From: QHCA01 sp003244095
GTDB lineage: Bacteria; Actinomycetota; Actinomycetes; Mycobacteriales; QHCA01
Direction of reading: 5' to 3'
NCBI GenBank assembly: GCA_038329965.1
Contig: JBBQNN010000001.1
Coordinates: 62,001 to 126,000 of the forward strand
Length of the DNA stretch: 64,000 nucleotides
The notes under the pieces were generated by a model. The model was not told the DNA's origin and searched no databases. It worked only from the letters and a program-made list of their open reading frames with translations. The position numbers and the translations under genes are program-made. This document shows positions 15,646 to 22,927 of this stretch, one piece after another. The number at the start of each line of letters is the position of its first letter. The first letter of the stretch is position 1.

Positions 15646-18600
15646 GTGACCGGTGCCGGGAAGTCCTCTCTGCTCAGCGCTCTCGCCGAGCGCGTCGTGG
15701 TCTGCGACGGAGCCATGGGCACCATGCTGCAGTCCGCCGACCTGACTCTCGACGACTTCCAGGGCTACGAGGGCTGTAACGAGATCCTCAACGCGACCCG
15801 GCCGGACGTCGTCCGGGGGGTGCACGAGGCCTACCTGCGGGCCGGTGCCGACGCGGTCGAGACCAACACTTTCGGTGCCAACCTGTCCAACCTCGGCGAG
15901 TACGACATCAGCGACCGGATCGGTGAGCTGGCCGAGGCCGGCGCCCGACTGGCGCGCGAGGTGGTCGACGGATTCAGTACGCCGGACCGGCCGCGCTGGG
16001 TGATCGGGTCGGTCGGCCCGGGCACCAAGCTGCCGACCCTGGGCCACCTGCCGTTCGCCGTGCTGCGCGACGCCTACCAGCAGCAGGTCGAGGGCATGCT
16101 GGCCGGCCGCATCGACGCCGTGCTGGTCGAGACCTGCCAGGACCTCCTGCAGGCCAAGTCGGCCTTGATCGGCGCCCGCCGTGCGATGTCCGCAGCCGGG
16201 GTCAGCGTGCCGCTGTTCTGCCACGTCACGGTCGAGACCACCGGGTCGATGCTGCTCGGCTCGGAGATCGGCGCCGCCCTGACCGCCCTGGAGCCGATGG
16301 GGATCGACCTCCTCGGGCTGAACTGCGCGACCGGCCCGGCGGAGATGAGCGAGCACCTGCGACACCTGTTCAAGCAGGCCCGGGTGCGTCTCGGGGTGAT
16401 GCCCAACGCGGGCCTGCCGGAGCTCGGGCCGCGGGGCGCGACCTACCCCTTGTCGCCGGAGGAGCTCGGCACCGCCTTGGCCGGCTTCGTGCGCGACTAC
16501 GGCACCACGCTGATCGGCGGGTGCTGCGGCACGACGCCGGCGCACATCACCGCGGTCGTGGACGCGGTCGCCGGGGTGCAGCCGGGCCGGCGCAAGCCGC
16601 GCCCGGAGCCGGGTGCGGCATCGCTCTACCAGTCGGTGGCCTTCCGCCAGGACACCTCCTACCTGGCCATCGGCGAGCGGACGAACGCCAACGGGTCCAA
16701 GGCCTTCCGCGACGCGATGCTGGCCGGCCGCTGGGACGACTGCGTCGAGATCGCCCGGCAGCAGACCCGCGACGGCTCGCACCTGCTCGACCTGTGTGTC
16801 GACTACGTCGGCCGCGACGGTGCCGTCGACATGGCAGAGCTGGCCGGGCGGTTCGCCACGGCGTCGACCCTCCCGCTGGTGCTGGACTCGACAGAGCGCA
16901 ACGTCGTGGAGGCCGGGCTGGAACACCTGGGTGGCCGGGCGGTCATCAACTCGGTCAACTACGAGGACGGGGACGGGCCCGACTCCCGGATCGCCCGGAT
17001 GATGCCGCTGGTCAGGGAGCACGGCGCGGCGGTGATCGCCCTGTGCATCGACGAGGAGGGCCAGGCCCGGACCAAGGAGTGGAAGGTCCGGGTCGCCGCC
17101 CGGCTCATCGACGACCTCACCGGCAACTGGGGGATGCGGGTCGAGGACATTCTCATTGACGCGCTGACCTTCCCGATCTCCACCGGGCAGGAGGAGACCC
17201 GGCGCGACGCCCTCGAGACGATCGAGGCGATCGGAGAGATCAAGCGCCGCTACCCCGATGTGCAGACCGTCCTGGGCCTGTCCAACGTCTCCTTCGGCCT
17301 CAACCCGGCCGGCCGGCACGTGCTCAACTCGGTGTTCCTGCACGAGTGCGTCAACGCCGGCCTGGACTCAGCGATCGTGCACCCGTCGCGGATCATGCCG
17401 ATGAGCCGGATCCCGGACCGGCAGCGCGAGATTGCCCTCGACATGGTCTATGACCGACGTCGCGAGGGCTACGACCCGCTGCAGGAGTTCCTCAAGGCCT
17501 TCGAGGGCGTCGCGGCGACCGACGCCCGCGCCACGCGCGCGGCCGAGCTAGCCCTGTTGCCGCTCTCGGAGCGCCTGGAGCGGCGGATCGTCGACGGGGA
17601 GCGCAACGGCCTGGAGGCCGATCTTGACGAGGCGCTGTCGCGGCGTCCTGCTTTGGAGATCATCAACGACACGCTGCTGGCCGGCATGAAGGTCGTCGGG
17701 GAGCTGTTCGGCTCCGGCGAGATGCAACTGCCGTTCGTACTCCAGTCCGCCGAGGTCATGAAGGCCGCCGTCGCGCATCTCGAGCCGCACATCGAGCGGA
17801 CCGACGAGGACGGCAAGGGTAAGATCGTCCTGGCCACCGTCCGCGGTGACGTGCACGACATCGGCAAGAACCTCGTCGACATCATCCTGTCCAACAACGG
17901 CTACGACGTGGTCAACCTCGGTATCAAGCAGCCGATCTCGGCGATCATCGACGCCGCCGAGGAGCACCGGGTCGACGTGATCGGGATGTCCGGCCTGCTC
18001 GTCAAGTCGACCGTGATCATGAAGGACAACCTGCAGGAGTTGAACTCCCGTGGGGTCGCCGCCCGCTGGCCGGTGCTCCTGGGCGGCGCCGCGCTGACCC
18101 GCGCGTACGTCGAACGCGACCTGGCCGAGGTCTACGAGGGTGACGTCCGCTATGCCCGCGACGCCTTCGAGGGGCTGCGGTTGATGGACGCCCTGGTCAC
18201 CGCCAAGCGCACCGGCACGGTCGCCGAGCTGTCCGCCGAGGAGCAGGACAAGGCCCAGGAGCGCAAGGCCCGGCACGAGCGCTCGCAGCGGATCGCCGAG
18301 CAGCGAAGGGCGACCGCGCCCGAGGAGGCCGCGCCCCAGGGTGGCCGATCCGACGTGGCCGTCGACGTCCCCGTACCCACACCGCCGTTCTGGGGCGACC
18401 GGGTGGTCCGCGGCATCGCCCTCGCCGACTACGCGGCGATGCTGGACGAGCGGGCGACCTTCATGGGGCAGTGGGGCCTGCGCGGCTCCCGGGGCGGCAA
18501 AGGCCCGTCGTACGAGGAACTCGTCGAGACCGAGGGCCGTCCGCGGCTGCGCTACTGGCTGGACCGGTTGCAGGCCGACGGCGTGCTGCAGGCCGGCGTC

Positions 18601-19182
18601 GCCTACGGCTACTACCCGTGCGTGTCCAAGGGCGAGGACTTGATCATCCTGACCGACGACGGCGCCGAACGCTGCCGGTTCACCTTCCCGCGGCAGCGGC
18701 GCGACCGGCGGCTGTGCCTGGCCGACTTCTTCCGGCCCGAGGAGTCGGGGGAGCGCGACGTCATCGCCTTCCAGGTGGTGACGATGGGCGAGGAGATCGC
18801 CCGTTACACGGCCACGCTGTTCGAGGCCAACTCCTACCGCGACTACCTCGAGGTGCACGGGCTGTCGGTGCAGCTCACCGAGGCTCTGGCGGAGTACTGG
18901 CACAAGCGGGTCCGCGAGGAGCTGCGATTCCCCAGCGGCGACAGCGCTGCCTTCGACGACCCCGACGACGTCGAGGAGTTCTTCAAGCTGGGCTATCGCG
19001 GGGCGCGCTACTCCTTCGGCTACGGTGCCTGCCCCAAGATCGAGGACCAGGACAAGATCGTGGACCTGCTGCGGCCGGACCGGATCGGCGTGATCCTGTC
19101 CGAGGAGTCCCAGCTGCATCCGGAGCAGTCGACCTCGGCGCTGGTCGTCCACCATCCCGAGGCCAAGTACTTCAACACATGA
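15646..19182 (+). CDS. metH: B12-dependent methionine synthase MetH
   Basis: Transfers a methyl group from 5-methyltetrahydrofolate through cobalamin to homocysteine. 1178 residues with all modules. The homocysteine/zinc domain spans about 1-310 and has adjacent zinc cysteines C293-C294 in IGGCCGTTP. The pterin-binding domain spans about 335-620 (AIGERTNANGSKAF). Then come the B12 cap and the Rossmann B12 domain with the D735-x-H737-xx-G740 motif (RGDVHDIGKNLVDI). The C-terminal activation (SAM) domain has YGYYPC and the GYGACP-like end. The stop overlaps the ATG of the HAD gene by 4 nt. Confidence 0.97.
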   Translation: MTGAGKSSLLSALAERVVVCDGAMGTMLQSADLTLDDFQGYEGCNEILNATRPDVVRGVHEAYLRAGADAVETNTFGANLSNLGEYDISDRIGELAEAGARLAREVVDGFSTPDRPRWVIGSVGPGTKLPTLGHLPFAVLRDAYQQQVEGMLAGRIDAVLVETCQDLLQAKSALIGARRAMSAAGVSVPLFCHVTVETTGSMLLGSEIGAALTALEPMGIDLLGLNCATGPAEMSEHLRHLFKQARVRLGVMPNAGLPELGPRGATYPLSPEELGTALAGFVRDYGTTLIGGCCGTTPAHITAVVDAVAGVQPGRRKPRPEPGAASLYQSVAFRQDTSYLAIGERTNANGSKAFRDAMLAGRWDDCVEIARQQTRDGSHLLDLCVDYVGRDGAVDMAELAGRFATASTLPLVLDSTERNVVEAGLEHLGGRAVINSVNYEDGDGPDSRIARMMPLVREHGAAVIALCIDEEGQARTKEWKVRVAARLIDDLTGNWGMRVEDILIDALTFPISTGQEETRRDALETIEAIGEIKRRYPDVQTVLGLSNVSFGLNPAGRHVLNSVFLHECVNAGLDSAIVHPSRIMPMSRIPDRQREIALDMVYDRRREGYDPLQEFLKAFEGVAATDARATRAAELALLPLSERLERRIVDGERNGLEADLDEALSRRPALEIINDTLLAGMKVVGELFGSGEMQLPFVLQSAEVMKAAVAHLEPHIERTDEDGKGKIVLATVRGDVHDIGKNLVDIILSNNGYDVVNLGIKQPISAIIDAAEEHRVDVIGMSGLLVKSTVIMKDNLQELNSRGVAARWPVLLGGAALTRAYVERDLAEVYEGDVRYARDAFEGLRLMDALVTAKRTGTVAELSAEEQDKAQERKARHERSQRIAEQRRATAPEEAAPQGGRSDVAVDVPVPTPPFWGDRVVRGIALADYAAMLDERATFMGQWGLRGSRGGKGPSYEELVETEGRPRLRYWLDRLQADGVLQAGVAYGYYPCVSKGEDLIILTDDGAERCRFTFPRQRRDRRLCLADFFRPEESGERDVIAFQVVTMGEEIARYTATLFEANSYRDYLEVHGLSVQLTEALAEYWHKRVREELRFPSGDSAAFDDPDDVEEFFKLGYRGARYSFGYGACPKIEDQDKIVDLLRPDRIGVILSEESQLHPEQSTSALVVHHPEAKYFNT

Positions 19183-19868
19183 GTGGCCTTCTCCAGGCCG
19201 TCATGTTCGACATGGACGGCTTGCTCGTCGACACCGAACCTGCCTGGTACGACGTCGAGTGCGCCGTCATGGCCCGCCTCGGCGGGCCCTGGACCCCGGC
19301 CGACCAGGAGGCACTGCTCGGCGGCTCGATGAGCCGGACGGTGGTCTACCTGCTGGCCCGGGCCGAGCACCCGGTGCCGCCTGCCGTCGTCGAAAGCTGG
19401 CTGGTCGAGGGCATGTGCGACCGCCTGCGGCAGGGGATCTCGGTACGCCCGGGTGCCCGCGAACTGCTCGACGGGCTCGCCGCCGCGGGCGTGCCGACCG
19501 CCCTGGTCTCGTCGTCCTACCGGGTGCTGGTCGACGCCGTGCTCGCCGAGGTGGGCCACCACCGCTTCGCCTTCTCGGTGTCCGGCGATGAGGTACGCCG
19601 ACCCAAGCCGCACCCGGAAGGCTACCTGCGAGCCGCCGCGGCCTTGGGTGTCGAGCCTCGGTGGTGCGTGGTCCTCGAGGACTCCGACAACGGTGCCGCC
19701 GCCGGCGTGGCTGCGGGTTTCCCGACCGTGTGCGTGCCCTCCGTCGTCCCGATCCCGGCCGGCCCCGGCCGGCTGCCCCGCGAGTCGCTCCTGGCGATCA
19801 CGCCTGAATGGTTGGCCACTGTGCCCGGCACCGTGCCGGTGCCGGTGCCGGTGCCGCCGGCCGCTTAG
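19179..19868 (+). CDS. HAD-superfamily phosphatase
   Basis: Haloacid-dehalogenase hydrolase of the beta-phosphoglucomutase-like type, 229 residues. Motif I is MFDMDGLLVDTE (D10 nucleophile, D12 acid), motif II is ALVSSSYR, the lysine is in RRPKPHPEGY and motif IV is VVLEDSDNGAAAG. It is translationally coupled to metH by an ATGA overlap. The C-terminus ends in a Val-Pro repeat encoded by four GTGCCG units (19833-19856). The stop overlaps the convergent BtuF-like gene by 4 nt. Substrate unknown. Confidence 0.9.
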   Translation: MSGLLQAVMFDMDGLLVDTEPAWYDVECAVMARLGGPWTPADQEALLGGSMSRTVVYLLARAEHPVPPAVVESWLVEGMCDRLRQGISVRPGARELLDGLAAAGVPTALVSSSYRVLVDAVLAEVGHHRFAFSVSGDEVRRPKPHPEGYLRAAAALGVEPRWCVVLEDSDNGAAAGVAAGFPTVCVPSVVPIPAGPGRLPRESLLAITPEWLATVPGTVPVPVPVPPAA

Positions 19869-20755
19869 GCCACCTGTCGGGCCAGCCTGCCGTCGAGGGG
19901 CAGTGCCAGCTGAGGGTGCAGCAACGCCGCCAGTGCCTCGATGCCGTCGACGAGTCGCGGGCCGGGCCGGGCGAAGGAGGCGTTGGCGTCGACCGCCCAC
20001 ACCGGCAGCCCGGCCGGCACGTGGCCGGCCCTCACCAGCTGCTCGGCGAGATCGACCGAGGCCGGCAGGTCGTACCCGCACGGCGCGGCGACCACGATGG
20101 CGGGCCCTGCTGCGGCCACGTGCGCCCACGTCGTGCGATAGGACTTCTCGCCGGCGCTGCCCAGGACGGATCGGCCGCCGGCCGCCTCGACCATGTCCGG
20201 CACCCAGTGCCCGGGCGCGAACGGCGGGTCGGTCCACTCCAACACCATCACGGGTACCGGTGGCCGTGCGGCCACGGCTCGCTGGACGTCGGAGACCCTC
20301 GTACGAAGACCTTCGACAAGGTCCGCCGCACCGTCTTCCCGGCCGGTCGCCCTGCCGAGGGCGAGAATCGAGGCGAAGACCTGGTCGAGCGTGTGCGGGT
20401 CCAGGGTGAGCACCTCGGCGCGGCAGCCGAGATAGTCGAGCGCTTCGGTCACGACCGAGACATCGACGGCGCACACCGCGCACAGGTCCTGCGTGACGAC
20501 GAGGTCGGGGTCGATCTCGGCCAGGGCATGTCCCTGCAGGTGGTAGAGATCCTCGCCGGCGGCCAGTCGAGCGGTCACGGCCGCGTCGATCTGGCTTGCC
20601 GTGAGGCCCTCGGGCAACGCGCTGGTGGACACGATGCGGCGGGTCCGCGCCTGCTCGGGGTAGTCGCACTCGAAGGTCACGCCGACAACCTCGGCGCCGG
20701 CCCCGAGCCCGAACAGGATCTCGGTGGCCGACGGCAGCAGGGAGACGATTCGCAC
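19865..20755 (-). CDS. BtuF-like cobalamin-binding protein without signal peptide
   Basis: Periplasmic-binding-protein fold of the BtuF/FepB class, 296 residues. It starts directly with MRIVSLLPSATEILFGLGAG and has no export signal or lipobox, so it is probably cytoplasmic. Conserved pieces are DPDLVVTQDLCAVCAVD, VLEWTDPPFAPGHWVPDMVEAAGG and WAVDANASFARPGPRLVDG. No permease or ATPase gene accompanies it. Its position against metH suggests a role in handling cobalamin for that enzyme; this is inference. GTG 20755 has a TAGCGT box 6 nt upstream. Confidence 0.82.
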   Translation of the reverse strand: MRIVSLLPSATEILFGLGAGAEVVGVTFECDYPEQARTRRIVSTSALPEGLTASQIDAAVTARLAAGEDLYHLQGHALAEIDPDLVVTQDLCAVCAVDVSVVTEALDYLGCRAEVLTLDPHTLDQVFASILALGRATGREDGAADLVEGLRTRVSDVQRAVAARPPVPVMVLEWTDPPFAPGHWVPDMVEAAGGRSVLGSAGEKSYRTTWAHVAAAGPAIVVAAPCGYDLPASVDLAEQLVRAGHVPAGLPVWAVDANASFARPGPRLVDGIEALAALLHPQLALPLDGRLARQVA

Positions 20756-20761
20756 CGTTGC

Positions 20762-20767
20762 ACGCTA
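20762..20767 (-). promoter_or_regulatory. -10 box for the BtuF-like gene
   Basis: TAGCGT on the minus strand, 6 nt before GTG 20755. The remaining 190 nt to the next gene hold no feature I can support. Confidence 0.55.
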
Positions 20768-20957
20768 GCGCTTTCGGCGTGTGCCACTCGGCTGTCAGCT
20801 AGATGTCACGTCCCTCAGGCCCCAACGTCCTGGGCCCGATGCTTGGGTGGCAGAGCGTGTTCGACGTCGGCGGCGACCTCAGGTTTCACGGTGGCACGCA
20901 CCATGGGAACAGCCACTCGTCGTCATCTCCTGTTCCTAGTCCCACTTCCGGGAGTCG

Positions 20958-21413
20958 TCAGCTCCCTGCGCCGGCGAGCTGCCCGGTCGTAGCGTTGATC
21001 CGGTTGAAGGCGTTGATGAGGGCGATGTGCAGTACCAGGCTCGCGAGCTGCGGTTCGCTGAACAGCTTGGCCGCGGCGTCGAAGACCTCGGTCGGCACCG
21101 GGTCCGACCGATCCGCCAGGCGGGTGGCGTGCTCTGTGAGCGCGAGGGCTGCCCGCTCCTCGTCGGTGAAGTACGGAGCATCCCGCCACGCGGCGACCGC
21201 GAAGATCCGGTCGTCGCTCTGGCCGTTCTTCCGCAGGTCGGTCGCGTGCATCTGCACGCATACGCTGCAGCCGTTGATCTGGCTCGCGCGCAGGTGAACG
21301 AGGTCGATGGTCGTTTGCGCCAGGCCGCTCGCTCCGGCGGCGGCCGCGAGGGCTAGGAGGGCGTCCAGAGCGCCCGGCACCGAAGTGGCGGGGTTGGGCA
21401 TGCGTGCGTCCAT
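20958..21413 (-). CDS. Carboxymuconolactone decarboxylase / AhpD-like protein
   Basis: 151-residue all-helical AhpD-like protein. The redox motif is QINGCSVCVQMHATDLRKNG (CxxC followed by the conserved histidine), then AWRDAPYFTDEERAALALTE. Proteins of this kind are peroxidase or decarboxylase-like and are often the main target of ECF41-type sigma factors. It is divergent from such a sigma gene 82 nt away, and its upstream region carries a matching candidate promoter. Confidence 0.9.
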   Translation of the reverse strand: MDARMPNPATSVPGALDALLALAAAAGASGLAQTTIDLVHLRASQINGCSVCVQMHATDLRKNGQSDDRIFAVAAWRDAPYFTDEERAALALTEHATRLADRSDPVPTEVFDAAAKLFSEPQLASLVLHIALINAFNRINATTGQLAGAGS

Positions 21414-21430
21414 GGTGCTCCTGTCACGAA

Positions 21431-21460
21431 GACGACGTGTGTGGTGTCACCTGTTTGACA
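21431..21460 (-). promoter_or_regulatory. Candidate ECF-sigma promoter of the AhpD-like gene
   Basis: On the minus strand: TGTCAAA (21460-21454), 16 nt, then CGTCGTC (21437-21431), with the ATG at 21413. This resembles the known ECF41-type promoter (TGTCACA in the -35, CGTC in the -10). The sigma factor itself is encoded divergently. Confidence 0.6.
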
Positions 21461-21495
21461 CCGCCCATCACGGTGCTGTGACAGGGAGGAAGCGG

Positions 21496-22386
21496 GTGGC
21501 GGAGATCGACGCGCTGGCTGAGGGGTTCGAGCGGCACAGCCCGCGGCTGCGGGCCGTCGCCTATCGAATGCTCGGTTCGCTCACCGAAGCTGAGGACGTC
21601 CTTCAAGAGGCTTGGATCCGCTTCAACGACGCAGGGATCGAAGGTGTCGAGAACGTCGGGAGCTGGCTGACCACAATCGTCGCTCGGCTCTGCCTCAACG
21701 CCCTGCGGACCCGCGGGCGCCGCCGTGAGGAGTCGCTGGAGGTCTACGTGCCAGACCTGATCGTCAGCAGTCCCGAGGGCATCGATCCCGAACAAGAGGT
21801 CCTGCTCGCGGACGCGGTGGGCGTCGCTCTGGACGTCATCCTGAACACGCTCCAGCCGGCCGAGCGGCTGGTCCTGGTGCTGCACGACATGTTCGACGTC
21901 CCCTACGACGACATCGCGACGATGCTCGGTCGAACTCCCGCTGCGACTCGGCAGCTCGCCAGCAGGGCACGGCGTCGGGTGCGAGACGTAGCTCCGTCCC
22001 AGGACGCGGACGCGGATCCGGCGCAGAACCGTCGCGTCGTGGACGCGTTCTTCGCGGCCGCCCGCGGCGGCGACCTGCAGCAGCTGATCGCCGTGCTGGA
22101 CCCCGAGGTGCTCCTGCGCGCACAAGGCGGACCGAAGCGAACGGCGGCCACCGCGCTCGTGCGAGGCGCTAGCGCGGTCGCGAACCGAGCCATGCTTTTT
22201 ACCCGACCAGACGCGCAGGTCCTGCCGGCGCTCGTCAACGGCGGCGCTGGCGTCGTCGTCCTCACTGGCGGCAAGCGCTTCTCGGTGATGGCCTTCACCG
22301 TCGCGGGCGGCCGCATCGTCGAGATCGCCGCTCTCGTCGACCCGGACCGCTTGCACAACCTCGACCTGTCTTCGCTCGGGCTCTAG
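21496..22386 (+). CDS. ECF sigma factor with C-terminal SnoaL-like domain (SigJ/ECF41-like)
   Basis: Extracytoplasmic-function sigma factor of 296 residues. Sigma region 2 is RLRAVAYRMLGSLTEAEDVLQEAW, and region 4 is LQPAERLVLVLHDMFDVPYDDIATMLGRTPAATRQLASRARRRV in part. The C-terminal domain (about 185-296) is a SnoaL/NTF2-like fold (VVDAFFAAARGGDLQQLIAVLD, GGRIVEIAALVDPDRL) that regulates activity in this sigma class in place of an anti-sigma factor. GTG 21496 has GGGAGGA 5 nt upstream. The linker lacks the WLPEP motif of classical ECF41, so the exact subgroup is uncertain. Confidence 0.9.
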   Translation: MAEIDALAEGFERHSPRLRAVAYRMLGSLTEAEDVLQEAWIRFNDAGIEGVENVGSWLTTIVARLCLNALRTRGRRREESLEVYVPDLIVSSPEGIDPEQEVLLADAVGVALDVILNTLQPAERLVLVLHDMFDVPYDDIATMLGRTPAATRQLASRARRRVRDVAPSQDADADPAQNRRVVDAFFAAARGGDLQQLIAVLDPEVLLRAQGGPKRTAATALVRGASAVANRAMLFTRPDAQVLPALVNGGAGVVVLTGGKRFSVMAFTVAGGRIVEIAALVDPDRLHNLDLSSLGL

Positions 22387-22425
22387 GTCGTGTGCCGAGG
22401 GCGAGGACGGCAGCCTGATAACTCG

Positions 22426-22926
22426 TCAACCGGATAGCAGGTGCCCGGGCCGGCGATGTCGGGCCGTCTCGCGGACCCATCGGGCAGTCGCGTCGATGTC
22501 GACAGAGGTGGCGGTGCCCACCTCGAGCACCGGCCCGACGCCCACCGGCCTCGCGCGCACGGCCCAGTCGTCCCAGGCGTCGAGCCGGCCGGAGTCGAAG
22601 TGCACGGGATGGCGGTGCCCCGTACGGGCGACGTAGCGCCGGCGTGTCTCCGCTACCGGGCAGGCGCACCAGATCTCCAGCACCGGGTCGGCGCCGGCCT
22701 GAGCCAGGCCGCGGCGTAGTTCGTGGGCGTATGGCGTGAACCAGCCCTCGACGACCGCCCGGCGGACTCGGCCAGGACGGCCCACAGCACCTCCATCGCC
22801 GCAGCACCCAGCCGCTTGGACGCTGCCGCATCAGGGCACCCGAGGGCGTCGCTCAGGGCCTCCTTGACGGTGTCCTTGCTGAGCAACGGCAGGTCGAGCG
22901 CACCCGTTGACGACGACGGTCAGCAC
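22426..22926 (-). pseudogene. P-loop kinase remnant lacking its Walker A
   Basis: GTG 22926 begins LTVVVNG, where related small ATP-binding kinases continue with a Walker A loop. Here the DNA jumps out of frame to LDLPLLSKDTVKEALSDALG, so about 15 codons including the P-loop are missing. A second frame change near 22757-22765 joins AVLAESAG to AVVEGWFTPYAHELRRG and ADPVLEIWCACPVAETRRRY. Two independent frame breaks make it inactive. It follows the FtsX permease stop by 1 nt, so it was the last gene of that operon. Confidence 0.75.
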
Positions 22927-22927
22927 C

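Noticed and set aside
15577..17343. 588-codon open frame antisense to metH, and similar long antisense frames at 46841-49048, 19020-20669 and 38770-40524
   Set aside because: They mirror genuine genes, their translations are Arg/Gly/His/Val-rich without family motifs, and they follow from very high GC at third positions.
20804..20829. TGTCACG-N15-CGTC on the plus strand, resembling an ECF41-type promoter
   Set aside because: Spacing is one base short of the divergent copy, and no plus-strand gene follows; it would only make antisense RNA to the AhpD-like gene.
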